This document shows, one piece after another, positions 1 to 10,879 of a stretch of 64,000 nucleotides of DNA (its first letter is position 1; every line of letters starts with the position of its first letter). The stretch spans positions 25,171,254 to 25,235,253 of the forward strand of contig LS997562.1 in assembly GCA_000469685.2 (NCBI GenBank), given 5' to 3'. A program made the position numbers and the translations under genes. The notes under the pieces are model-generated. The model was given only the letters and a program-made list of their open reading frames with translations. It searched no databases and was not told where the DNA came from. The stretch comes from Haemonchus contortus. Its lineage: Eukaryota; Nematoda; Chromadorea; Rhabditida; Trichostrongylidae.

Positions 1-641
1 ATGGGGACGGGAGTTATGAATTTTTGCACAAACCCCGCCCCTTGTAGGCGGAGTCTGGTTCTGCCACCCACCATGAGTTTTGCCTCCATGACGCCTGCTA
101 CTCCTACCAAATTTGAACTCTCTACATCCATGGGAACCGAAATTATGGATTTTCGTATATAAATGTAAGAAGGGATGTGAGCTTCGACGCACACTCCGCC
201 CATTGTGGCGGGCCTCCGCTGACGTCATTTATGCTGGAGACACCCCCGACAATGCTCCTCCCACATCAACTTTTTCCTGCTCTGTTGGCTTTCTCCAAAC
301 CGAGTTATAAATGTTTTCATAAAGCATTGCGTTTTTGGAGAACGCCCCCGCCCATCGGGGGTGGGTCTCCGCAGTTCGATCTAACTTATCAATGCACACC
401 TCAAGCCACCTTTAAACCCCAATTTTGAGGCCGTCTTGTGGCTGAATTTGAAATCATGGTCCCTCGGTAGGGCTCGTTTCGAGGCACGCCACGCCCACTG
501 TGGGCGGGGCTCCGCCAAGCTGATGTGTGTTTTTATACTTCTCGAGACCTGGCCCCACCCATCCCACACTTGACCCGGTCTCTCCAGGCAGATCTAAAGG
601 AGCTAAGGAATTTCGTGACAGACATACAGACAGACAGACAG

Positions 642-675
<34 letters not shown>

Positions 676-712
676 TAAGCGCTTTATAGTAAGTAGGATA
701 TATATTAATTAG
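1..712. repeat. GC-hairpin tandem repeat (about 4 units of 150-160 bases) with CAGA tail
   Basis: A GC hairpin of the form CGCCC-N-GTGGGCGG-CTCCGC recurs at about 33-58, 194-225, 343-375 and 490-515, spaced 147 to 161 bases. An AT-rich motif like GTTATGAATTTT lies between units. The block ends in a (CAGA)n tract (about 620-675) followed by a short end ending TAGGATA. The same tail appears at about 31190-31335 and 31663-31844, so this is a dispersed element with internal tandem units. It may extend beyond the window's left edge. Confidence 0.7.
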
Positions 713-1114
713 GATATACAAATAACTGTTCAAAAACATTTGCGAGGACTTCAAACTTTACTTTGATCTGTAACAGCAACGGTGCCGTCCATTGGCAACC
801 AGTTGGTGGATAGCAGCCTTAGATTTCAATCTTGAATTGAGGAGGCTAAGGAATGCAATTTTATCATCACTACGAATTACGTTCAATTAAATTCAATTTA
901 TTTCTTTGAGCTTCTTTCTTTGAAGAGCTCCCTTATATAACAAGTGGTCAAGAATTTCTTTTCAGAAGTACGTAGTTCCTGCACTCGTCCTGTATTTATG
1001 CCAAGCAGCCCGGGAAGATGTAGATGGTTGGTCGCATCTTTTCAGCTCACCTATTGAAGCGAAAAGTTATCTTGTGATCCTTTTCTTACAGCTTCCCAAG
1101 AAATTAGTAGTTAT
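713..1114. other. No gene recognised
   Basis: AT-rich sequence between the CAGA-tailed repeat and the first SINE. I see no ORF with family features and no strong repeat partner in the window. Confidence 0.5.
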
Positions 1115-1412
1115 TAGAAAAAGTTTTTGGCGTTAATCAATCCCGTCTGAGGGATGCGCCCCCGCACTCGACTTCCATTCTGATCGTAGTAGCGTAATGA
1201 GAGCGTATGTGGCCTGTACAATGACTTGCTGTGGCTAGCCGATGTACAAGTCAGTGCTTTTATCCTCTCAGTCGAGTTTGGTACCCATTCACCGACCCCG
1301 GAGGAATTGAATGCTTGGTTGGTCTAGGCGGGTATCGGTCCGGGATTCGCCCCCTGACCGTACGTGTGATAGAGTGCGCCGCTTGTCACTCACTACACTA
1401 CCTCCGCCCTGG
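1115..1412 (-). mobile_element. tRNA-like SINE, copy 1
   Basis: Read on the - strand, the element begins with a tRNA-like head: an A-box-like GTGTAGTG, then a B-box-like GGCGAATCCC. A body of about 200 bases follows, with GGTCTAGGC and CGACTGAGAGGAT motifs when read in either sense. It matches 6800-7095 at most positions and 62286-62505 and 62658-62937 with more divergence. Short ORFs here are not genes. Confidence 0.7.
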
Positions 1413-1589
1413 AATTTCAAATAATGAATGAAACATTCAAAAACCAGTGTATAAACCCTGTTGTCAAGGACGACTATCACGACACTGGAGATGACATCCT
1501 GGAAAGGTAACTCAAGGGTTGTGCCAGATATTTGGAGAGTAATGTACTTATGCAGATCGGGATTTCACATTTTGAGATTTGTCTCACCA

Positions 1590-3060
1590 CGGAAGGATCC
1601 CACCTCGAAGTGGCCATTTGAAATAAGACCTATACTGCCAGACGTGTTTTTGGGCGCTGAATTCAAATCCGCTTTCCAAATCTGCCAAGCGATTCTCTGA
1701 ACGGAGTTATGAAGGTCCTTTTAGGTGACATTACATGAGAAAACCTAAATTACATGGGAGCAGATCACTCCTCAACGGCGGCTTGGTGTAGTGGTAAGCG
1801 TGACGCTTCATGGGCGAGAGGCTATGGTTCGGGTTTTGAGGGAGATCGAGTTTTCGCATTATACAGAATTTTTCCTTCCAGGACTAGGAAGTACTCTCAT
1901 GGTGATTTTATCACTTTTTATGACCTTTCAATGCTTTGCTGATACCTTCTCCTACCTACCCACCTACCTGCTACCGAGTGGAAAATTGCGCAAAATTTGG
2001 AGGTCCGAGCGAGTAAAACGCATACGATGAGCGGTGATGTTGCTAGAGTGGGTGTTGATGCTAGATTAGGTGCGATGGTCCCGGCCTCATCTACACCGGC
2101 ATTGTTGATAGTGGACTCGTGGACATCATTCAAAGACCAGAAAGCTATTTAGTGCGCCTTACCTCCACAAAAGCAGGAGGGGGGAATGACACCCTGCTCG
2201 AGGCTACCACGAGGCTAATACAGCCGATAGAAGCTCATTTCTCATTTCCTTCTAGAAATATGCTTAAACGCACCACCTCATATGTAATAGCTCATGATCT
2301 CAACTTTTACGTGTACACACGAGACCCCAATCTTTGCTTACTATCGCCTGTCTATTTTCAGTTCTGGGCGGTTAGATTTAAAAAATTCCTCTTTTATTCA
2401 TGGTATGCTGCCGGCTACTTGAGCACTCACCCGGGTGATTCTGGGACGCTTACACAGTTCTGTTTTCCTTCTGATTTGGGGTTTCCCTTCTGAGTGTAAA
2501 GCAATGGGTTGTGACGAGTCTTTTTCATCCGTTCCTCCCATTGCGAAAAGTTTCTTTGTTTCAAGCATTTCGTGCTAGAGTATCACATTTGTTCGTAAAG
2601 TGGCAAAAATTACCCTACTGTGAGTCCTGCTGTGAATAGAGAATGGAGATAGAGTGCATGGGCATGCGAGTGAAACTGAAGTATTACTTTAAGTGGATAA
2701 ATATCGGCAAGTCTTAAAAGGTCATAAGACGTGATAAAATCACCATGAGAGTATTTCCTAGTCCTGGAAGGAAAAATTCTATATAATGCAAAAACTCGGT
2801 CCCCCTCAAAACCCGAACCATAGCCTCTCGCCCATGAAGCGTCACGCTTACCACTACACCAAGCCGCCGTTGAGGAGTGATCTGCTTCCACGTAATTTAG
2901 GTTTTCTCATGTAATGCCACCAAAAACCACCTTCATAACTCCGTTCAGAGAATCGCCTGGCAGATTTGGAAAGCGGATTTGAATTCAGCGCCCAAAAACA
3001 CGTCTAGCAGTATAGGTCTTATTTCAAATGGCCACTTCGAGTTGGGATCCTTCCCTGGTC
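1590..3060. repeat. Foldback element with about 340-base inverted arms
   Basis: The left arm (about 1590-1935) and right arm (about 2715-3060) are reverse complements with scattered mismatches. They share the blocks GGCCATTTGAAATAAGACC, TTTCCAAATCTGCC and GGCTTGGTGTAGTGGTAAGC. The loop (about 1936-2714) is mostly unique in this window. Each arm contains a tRNA-like A-box (TGGTGTAGTGGTAAGCG) and a poor B-box (GGTTCGGGTTT), so the arms appear tRNA-derived. Confidence 0.75.
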
Positions 3061-3755
3061 AGATACCATAAAACGGTCGCCATTTAGGAACTTTCAGAGA
3101 AATGATACATAGGTGCTGTTTATTCGGTATGTGAAAATGTATCAAACGAAAGTAGTCTGACCATTGGCCCAAACAAATCTGTTTTTATCCCGTACATTAC
3201 TTCTGAACTGATTTCCAAAAAGGGATCAGTTCCTTTGGTCTGAATTTCCGGCTGTCACACATCTGTAACATCACAATACAGAGGATATATTTGAATAGAT
3301 TTGTGTGTTTTAGGAAGAGAAGCATCTCCAACGCGTATCATAGGATTTATTGGAAGATATAAGCTCTTCGAATCTTAAGGACCAATGTGAATTGATGACG
3401 CAAATGGTAAGACGCGAATTTTCCTTGAAAGATTGCATCCTTGAAGCGTAAACTTGTTAATCATTTTTGTGAAAGCATACTAAGCTTTGCAGGGCATATC
3501 ATGTCTCACACTGATTATCTGTCCTAGCTGTTCCGGGAAAAAAACTGGGAACGGTTCTGAAGGCTTTTTTACCACCTAACCATTGAACTAACTACATTAT
3601 TGAGGAAGTACTAATTTCATCAATGACGATCATTTCATATTTCTATTCAGCTATCCAAATACAAGGCGGATGTCGAGGAACTTCCCCCACAGTTCGAAGA
3701 AACTGCGGGGAAAAGCTCACCACTCTAATCACTATGACCGCTTCAGTCTACATTA
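3061..3755. other. No gene recognised
   Basis: AT-rich sequence between the foldback and a MITE. No ORF shows a recognisable domain and I see no internal repeat. Confidence 0.45.
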
Positions 3756-4361
3756 AAGGCACGGTTCACGATAAAAAAGGTTACCAAGTTCCTCTTTCAG
3801 TAATACTCAGCGCCCCCATGGGTGGTAGAAGGGACCCTTTCGCTCCCTTAATCTCGGCGCTGAGTGCATAGTGGAAGCCCTGTTGCTGCCGTAATTGGCT
3901 TTTCCGCCCCTCGATCGATGTCACGTCAAACGAGTGTCGAGACAGTACAGATTGCAAACATTCGTTCTAGGACCCCAACACAATCAGCTGATCGCCGAGT
4001 GATGAGGCGATGTTTCTCTCCCATTCTTTTTTCCTCTGTAATTCCTTTTGCTGCCGCGATCCCTTATTTAATTTCCTACTCCTAGAGGCTGAAAAATTAC
4101 GTACTCTGTTTTCCGCACTAGGACCCACACGCACGCATTGAGACACATTGTATAACTCGTCCGAACGCCCCACTCTTCTTCTTTTTCTTTTTCTGGTCTC
4201 GTTTTCGTTCAACCCCCTTTTTAACGGTTTTTCGAGGACTTTTTTCACTTTGGGAACACCGATTCACGCAGTTTCTTCACCTTCATCGCACTATTTTCGA
4301 TCTTGTCTTCCATTTTTCATCATAATCTGGATTATCCAAAATTATCGTGAACTCTGCCTTT
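3756..4361. mobile_element. MITE-like element with about 20-base TIRs, copy A
   Basis: The ends are AAAGGCACGGTTCACGATAA on the left and, as a reverse complement, AAAGGCAGAGTTCACGATAA on the right. TA/TTA flanks both sides. The interior matches the element at 30494-31160 in reverse orientation, including a block around CAGCTGATCGCCGAGTGATG. No transposase ORF is visible. Confidence 0.7.
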
Positions 4362-5242
4362 AGTTGAGAGACAGTTCTCTGAAACTCTTAATATGGATCG
4401 AGTTGAGCACACACGATCTTTTGCAACTACACGGTAGTTATGGATTGGAACTTGCTCATCATACATACATGGCGGTAAGCCGATTCTCTCGGCGTTCAGA
4501 AGATGGGAGACGATATTCATCTCAGCTGGGATATAGAACCTTATCCTTCAGGGCGAATTCGTCTAATTCTGATTGCATTCCCGGATTAATTATTACTTGA
4601 CCTGGAAGTATACGAGACTTCTCGGAATGTCAGGAGGCTGAGGCAAGAGATTCACAGTATTTTGACCTCCATGAATGAGTGCACAGGTTGTCGTAAGTGG
4701 CATCCTGTAATTAAGGGGCAATCCCCCTACTTTTTCCATTACTCTATGAAAAAACAGTTGGTTCAGAGTTCGTAGCGGGCCACCAAAGGCGTATTCTGAC
4801 GAAATTGTATAATCATCAAGTGTGTTCAGTTCAATTCAGTCCAGTTCTTGTAACATTACTGTAGCGGTGAACGGATGAAGTCGCCAATCACGAATAGAAT
4901 CCTGTCCGAAGTTCTCGCATCGAAAGTTCTTAAGATTACACTTATTTGGTGGGAAAGCAGTAGGACAACATTTCCTGCGAATGATGCTTTTCGATGTTTT
5001 TCGGAGTGAATGGCGGCTCCGGATAATCGATTGGAGACAAAATACATTTCCGCGAGCACCCAGCAAGCAGTTTATGAAAATAGAAAGCTACTACCATATA
5101 AGTCACCATACTATCTGCAGCGCAATCGCTTCGCATCGTCACGTACGACTCTAAATGCTTCTATGTGTGACGCAGCGCCATAAGCTGCTTTCATTGTCCG
5201 CCGGCCGGCGAGCGAGCGGGCGAGCGTGCCGGCCAACGTATG
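4362..5242. other. No gene recognised; GC palindrome near the right end
   Basis: Unassigned sequence. A GC-rich near-palindrome (GGCCGGCGAGCGAG ... GTGCCGGCC, about 5202-5234) stands out from the AT-rich surroundings and directly precedes the 53-base hairpin. Confidence 0.45.
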
Positions 5243-5372
5243 ACGAATTAGTTCGTATGTAAGAAATCAACGTCTGTTGCATTTTATTTCACGGTCAGAT
5301 TCGTTACGGTCGGCTACTTACCGTGAAATAAAATGCAACAGACGTTGATTTCTTACATACGAACTAATTCGT
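5243..5372. repeat. Perfect 53-base inverted repeat with 24-base loop
   Basis: 5243-5295 is the exact reverse complement of 5320-5372 (53 of 53 bases). The loop is 5296-5319. It begins ACGAATTAGTTCGTATG and ends with the complement of that sequence. Perfect arms indicate recent formation, gene conversion or selection for pairing. It could be a short MITE or a structured transcript. Confidence 0.9.
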
Positions 5373-5659
5373 TTTACGTCAGCTGGCAGACTCTGAAAGC
5401 AGCCATATCTCACAGAGGTGATTCGATCCGAGAATAGACCCGTATATTTCAAATACGGATACGGCCGAATAATATTCTCCTTTGTGAAAATGCTTGTGTT
5501 TGAATGCTGCATTCATTGCAATTTTTCTAGATTTTTGGCACCACGCGAAATGAGGATTAAGCATTGCTATCCAAATCGCTGTGTTATGTAGTTGGTCACA
5601 AACAGTTGGAGTTCATCCTTCTGAAAGAACTGGTGAAGGAAGTGACGATTACTAATGGT

Positions 5660-5735
5660 AAGTCCCGATCTCTTCTGAAGTTGAGGTTTTGATGGAATTA
5701 CATCAAAGCCTCAACTTTAAGAAAGATCGGGACTT
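5660..5735. repeat. 35-base inverted repeat, 6-base loop
   Basis: 5660-5694 pairs with 5701-5735 with about four mismatches (AAGTCCCGATC ... GATCGGGACTT). The loop is GAATTA. The compact form suggests a small hairpin element. Confidence 0.75.
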
Positions 5736-6060
5736 ATTTTTAAACCTGGTTATCCAGCAGAATTTTCTGAAGATTTTGGGAATGATTGTTTGCTATGTTC
5801 CAAATCTAATGAAAAAGAAAGGCAATCAATGGAAAATTCTGCTTCCCATCGATTGGCGGGGAGGCGGGGTGAGTACAGTAATTGCAGTGACATTTGCCGC
5901 ATGTTCAGCAAAGGAGAATGCCGCAATTGGGGAGAAGTTCCGTTACCCATGACGTGACACACCCTCGCAGCACTTCATTATTTCATTCCACAACAACTTA
6001 GTAAAAAAGTAACCAATGTAAGGGGACCTGTGCTAGTGTTAGGTTAAAGAAGCATTGGGT

Positions 6061-6097
6061 AAATGAAATGTTCGACATTGAGTCGAACATTTCATTT
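6061..6097. repeat. Perfect 16-base inverted repeat, 5-base loop
   Basis: AAATGAAATGTTCGAC at 6061-6076 is exactly complementary to 6082-6097. No poly-T run or gene end adjoins it, so a terminator role is not supported. Confidence 0.8.
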
Positions 6098-6799
6098 TTA
6101 AATCTATCGATTTGCAGTTCAATGGAAATCATGCAACAATCACCAACCATTTAGGAATCGACAGCCTTACAAAGACCGGAATGTAATCAACTTGGCAGTG
6201 GAACTCGGCAGAAAAAATGGTATACCTCAAACTTCCCTGAACGCTAGCACAAATCGAGCAAGGGATAGCTGGTCAAAAGGTGATGAGAGCCGTCGTATGT
6301 CAACAGTCGTAAAGAACATCGTTTTTTACTATCAAGAGCGACTATTCATGTACAGGTTCCTGGTAGATGGACGTCAAGCGTAGAGGGCCTAGTTTTTAGA
6401 ATCATGTCTCTTGCAAGCATCCCATTTCATAAATCAACTGAGCTAGGCGATTCCCTTACAGATATGTTCTTCAGTTCCATAAGACAGTTCAAAAATTCCC
6501 AGAAATGGTTCAAAGTACAACGTGATAGATGATTTACCTTCGATCCCTAGCAGCATCATGAAACATGGTAAGAAGGGGCTTGCTCTTCATGACTTTGTTA
6601 TGCCTTGTCCTAGGGTGTGTAACCCAATTCTGCCGATTTCGATGTTTAGAGCGGAGAATAACTCGATTTACATCGATCAGCTTATTCAATTTAACGCGTT
6701 TGCAACACAAAAGCAGATATCTGGCCATGAAATCTTCACTCAAAAGTAGAATGCATCGACGCTTTGCAACTTGCTTTCTTAGCTACGGGAGATTTAGGA

Positions 6800-7095
6800 T
6801 AAGGGATAAAGTCTTTGACGTTAATCAATCTCGTCTGAGGGATGCGCTCCCGCACTCGACTTCCATTCAGAATCGTCGTGGCGTAATGAGTGTGTATGTG
6901 GCCTATTCAATGACTTGCGATGGCCAGCCAATGTACAAGTCAGTGTTTTTATCCTCTCAGTCGAGTTTGGTACCCATTCACCGACCCCGGAGGAATTGAA
7001 TGCTTGGTTGGTCTAGGCGGGTATCGGTCCGGGATTCGCCCCCTGACCGTACGTGTGATAGAGTGCGCCGCTTGCCACTACACCGCCTCTGATTC
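6800..7095 (-). mobile_element. tRNA-like SINE, copy 2
   Basis: This is the closest relative of copy 1. Read on the - strand it starts at GAGGCGGTGTAGTGGCAAGC and ends with GACTTTATCCCTTATCC. The same end lies in copy 4 (about 62915-62937), so the full element is about 280-295 bases. Confidence 0.75.
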
Positions 7096-7518
7096 TACGG
7101 GAGATTTGCTGCGCAAAAAGCAAGCTCATTCAACCAAATTACAAAATTAGATAGAAAATAGTGTTGCATTGTATCATCCTTTTACATGATTTATTTTTTT
7201 GTCTTGGCTGCACGGATACCGAGTATTTTTTTCCGGGTGGCAGCTTGCCAAGTGTCCTTAAATTTTGCGCCATCTGGAGCCAGATTAACTTATCTCATTA
7301 CTAGACAGATTCACTTACCACGATTACTGTGTCAGCTCCACCCAGTCTGTAAGGTAGGTAGCCTGCGTAGTGAGGTGGGTCGAACAAAGTTGATTTTTTT
7401 TTGTTCCTCTCAACTCGAAGTAGCTGGACCAATTCTGCGCGAGCATTAAAACTAATTACTTTTCTACAGCATGAAATGGAAATCTTCCGGTCTATATTCT
7501 TGTGTATAGCGAATAATA

Positions 7519-8091
7519 TTAGGTTGATGCATAATTATTGCGGATTTTTTCAGCGAATTTTATTTAAACGAAAGATGAAAATATTTAACAAATACATGTT
7601 CAAATAATTACTCCGGAACGTATTCACCATCTACTTCAAGCACTGCTTCCCATTTGCTAGGCAGCCGGATTTAGGCGAAGACGTTTCGATCCTTGGAAGC
7701 GATCCTCACCTTGACGTCGGCCACCAGTCATCCATTTCATCGTAAGGCCTGTTTGCTAGCCATTCTTCCAACGAACGGGTGACGTGATAACTTATAAGAG
7801 TTTCTATGGGTCAATATGGAGATTTAGGAGCAAATTCCAGTCCTCAGTTGGCTTTGGCTGACAATTCCATCGCCAAAAAGTTCGTGGAAATCGCGTAATG
7901 AGTGTGCCACCTGCCATCATTTCTCGAAGTAATAGAGCGAAATGTGGAGAGCAAGAAGATGACTCCCTAGACATATTTCTATTATGGGAAGCGAGTAGAT
8001 TATTTCTATAAAAATCCAGATTTTGATATTGAAATCGTATGGAAAAAAAAGAAGCCGCGAAAAAATACGCAATAATTATGCATCAACCTAT
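7519..8091. mobile_element. Internally deleted bandit/Hsmar1-like mariner, copy 1
   Basis: The ends are TTAGGTTGATGCATAATT on the left and its complement CATCAACCTA on the right, flanked by TA. Full-length mariners are about 1.3 kb and this copy is about 573 bases. The interior carries fragments of a transposase C-terminal region (for example the stretch around 7620-7760) with many breaks. The resemblance of the ends to Hsmar1 and the hookworm bandit element is from memory. Confidence 0.75.
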
Positions 8092-8244
8092 TATTTTCAT
8101 CAGGACCGTAAAAGTTGACGACGGCCCATACTGCGATGCATCTATTACAAAATACCTAATCCAAGCAGTTATTTGCATGCCTTTACAGGCTAAGCCCTCA
8201 AGGTGTCGCTCTTATGATCTGATTCAGTAGTACAATCGTCTTTT

Positions 8245-8445
8245 TCTGCAGATTAGTGAATTATCCTCCCTTCCATAACCATTTGGTAAGTGACAGCAGG
8301 TGGCCGAATGCGGGCTTTTCCTTGTAACCATAGCCATGTGCACCGACCAATAGCGTCACGTGGGCGTGGTCAGCTTGAATCCTCCCTTCTGTAGCTGCTC
8401 ATTAGGTCGTTTGTTGTCTCGTTAGCGGTTCGTTAGGCCATCTTC
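8245..8445 (+). promoter_or_regulatory. Probable 5' flank/5' UTR of lim-4
   Basis: This is the sequence directly before the lim-4 ATG. It contains a CACGTG E-box followed by GGGCGTGGTC (about 8357-8371), and is more GC-rich than the bandit remnant upstream. A pyrimidine tract plus CAG (tctttttctgcag, ending about 8252) could serve as an SL1 trans-splice acceptor, leaving a leader of about 190 bases. Both readings are inference from sequence. Confidence 0.35.
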
Positions 8446-8682
8446 ATGGAAGTTCATCAGCGATGCTTTGTCGAAGCGACCACGTTTGCAACAGATTTCC
8501 CTGCAACGGAGACTGATCTCACTGTCATGCGGTCAGATTGTGTTGTTGCTTTGCCGGAAATGCTGGTTCCACGTTCGGACTTTGTCGCGTCAACAGCTGG
8601 CGTGAGGCAACCTGGCCCTAGTCAGGAGTGTGCAGGTCAAATAGGCAACAATGGAAATTTCGCCTATGCGGTACCGCACAAG
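8446..8682 (+). CDS. lim-4: lim-4 exon 1: leader and start codon
   Basis: This exon has 79 complete codons and ends at CAC AAG with donor gtaagg (phase 0). An in-frame TAG lies three codons upstream of the ATG, so no longer start exists in this exon. No domain is visible in the leader, which is Ala/Thr/Asp-rich and carries three cysteines without zinc-finger spacing. It joins in phase 0 to the LIM1 exon at 9195. The assignment to lim-4 rests on phase, position and the upstream promoter-like sequence, so it is weaker than for the domain exons. Confidence 0.75.
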
Positions 8683-10840
8683 GTAAGGAAGCAGTAAGTG
8701 AGGGTCGACCGGTCTTGCAGAAAGCTCTCTTTTCCAAAAATTTCGTTTCTCTCAGTGTACGTAATAGAAGTACCGAAGGCGATTGTGAATAAGTGCAGAC
8801 AGTCATTTTACTCGAAAACACCGATACCTTCGAATTAATCGTTTATTATAAGTTTAAGCTTTAGGAAGTTTGAGTAGCACGTATAGTAAAAAATGTACTT
8901 CTTTCAATTCTCAGGGGCCCAAGTTAGATCGGACGTGGCTTTCTCCACTGATAGTATGCTAGGGGATAGATTCTGCGATAGCTCATGGTTTAAAATTTTT
9001 CATAACAAGATTTATGACCCAAATTAAGAACTGGTTTGAATAAGAGAGTAATAGTTTGCAAAACTTTGTTGCACGAGCGAGAAACATCATATCGTGAGAT
9101 ATGAAAAGCGATCCCACGTTGAAAATCTAATTCAAAGTCTTGTAGAGAGAATACCAACACGTCGAATAAACGTTCCCAATAGCATGTGTTTCAGTTCGGA
9201 GTAGTAGTATGTAGCGGATGCGATCGTGCTATCTTAGAAAGGACACTGCTGAACGTGAACGGAAGGTAACATGCCATTAATTTTTCTAGAAATTATCAAG
9301 ATGCCCTGTATCGTTTTGCGGTTGAAGAGTGTCCCTTTTTTCTCACTTTACCTCTTTCCTTTCTTATTTTGCCTACCATCACAAGTTAGAAAAAGTATAT
9401 CTTGATTCGAGTTTTTTTGAGAAGCACTGGACTCATGTAGGTTATTAAGATCATGGCACGAAGATTGCCTACGATGCGCTTTGTGCAGATCATCACTACT
9501 TTCTCATCATAAATGTTACTATCGAAATGGGAGCACATTGTGCAAGAGCTGCTATGGAAGGTATCGGTTTTTTGCTTGTTCAATTTTCCTTACCGTAGTA
9601 TACTTCATGACGACGCTGCTCGAATTTAATTGACTCAATCTGCTGCTACCCCGAGTTGCTCTCAAGACATCTGTGAATCCCTCGGGATCCAATCATATTT
9701 TACAGTATTCCAAGTAACCTCATTTTCATCTGAACATACATATATATATTTATTATTTGTATATATATATATATATATATAATCACTGAATCCTTGTTTG
9801 TATAACAGTGGTGTATGATATGACAGCTTATAGCGATTGCTTAGATCTTTAATGAATTCTTCCATCAAGATGGGAAGGACAAGGTTAATTCCGCTTGTGA
9901 GAAGAGAGTGGAGGGGTAAAGTAAATAATAAACAAAAGTCGTTATGCGAATTGCGTATTTTTGGGCCTGAAGAAAATGTCTTGAACGAAAGGAATCATTC
10001 TAAATTGTAACAGTCATGCTACAGATTATAACCACACGATTACCGTGAAGAACCGTTTTCAAGCTTGAGGCAAGCGCCCAGATATCAGTTTATGCCAATT
10101 AACGTCGATATTGCTTACTTGAAAGAGATGTTCCTGCTCATAATAGGCTCATGTGAAGGGAAAAATCGACCGGCATCGAAGCCTTGACAGTGATTGTGCT
10201 GGTTGCTCCAACGATATAAATGAGTGAAGAATATGCGACCACGTTTTGAATTTTTTTAAGAGGGTAATTTTCGGTAATTGGGTAATTTTTCTGGTGGACT
10301 GTTTATCACACTTCAATCGAGCTTTGCTAGCACCTTTATTAACCCTTTGACAATGGCAACCACCACTGGGTGCCATTGGGACTGGCACATGGGACATTGG
10401 CACCCAATTTTGAGTGCCACTATACATTCTTGTTTGTTACCAATTGCTAAATTCAGTAAGCCAGTGAAAGTATTTTCTCCTGGAGCAGTGCCACTTACCG
10501 TGAGTGCCAGTCGCGCGCGAGAGGATGGAAGCGTGGTCCCATGGGCGCGTCACGTCGAAGGGTCGTCAAATGGTTAATAGAAGACTGGTAGAATTAAGGC
10601 TAGAGGAAACTTTGAAGTCCTTAAAAACGTCTGATATTCATTGTTAACTCTGAAAGCCTAATACTTAAAGCTCTGCTAGGGATTTCACATTTCAAATCTG
10701 GAGCCCACTGTTCATTAAAACTATCCTTACACAAATGGTGTGCAATCTTTTTGCGCACATTGCGCTGATTGTGCTATCTACAGACTTGTTAAGTGCGCTG
10801 GGTCCCCGGCTGATTAGAATGTCTAATTACAATGTTCAAA

Positions 10841-10879
<39 letters not shown>

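Larger units (their letters stand above)
5373..6799. other. No gene recognised outside the two hairpins
   Basis: Apart from the inverted repeats listed separately, this stretch holds short ORFs without family features. The longest (6565-6999 +) runs into the SINE and is not credible as a gene. Confidence 0.45.

Noticed and set aside
600..690. CRISPR-like direct repeats
   Set aside because: The repeats are four-base microsatellite units with no spacers.
533..754. Serine/cysteine-repeat protein on the - strand
   Set aside because: The periodic SVCLSVCPSV pattern is the (CAGA)n microsatellite read in frame.
1780..1860. Possible tRNA gene from the TGGTGTAGTGGTAAGCG box
   Set aside because: The B-box is poor, no acceptor stem can be formed, and the segment is part of an inverted repeat with a second copy at 2800-2880.
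4650..4695. Possible LIM1 start exon (ECTGC followed by a gtaagt-like donor)
   Set aside because: It has no usable acceptor and its frame is closed just upstream. The 9195 exon fits LIM1 far better and in phase.
6061..6097. Rho-independent terminator
   Set aside because: The window is eukaryotic, no gene ends here, and there is no T-run after the stem.
8510..8600. Alternative frame with a C-x2-C pair (CRKCW) over lim-4 exon 1, as a possible LIM1 start
   Set aside because: No His/Cys at LIM spacing follows, and the frame hits a stop. The true LIM1 is at 9195-9560.
9441..9449. In-frame upstream acceptor for lim-4 exon 3
   Set aside because: It would give C-x20-H in LIM1 rather than the C-x17-H of the family.
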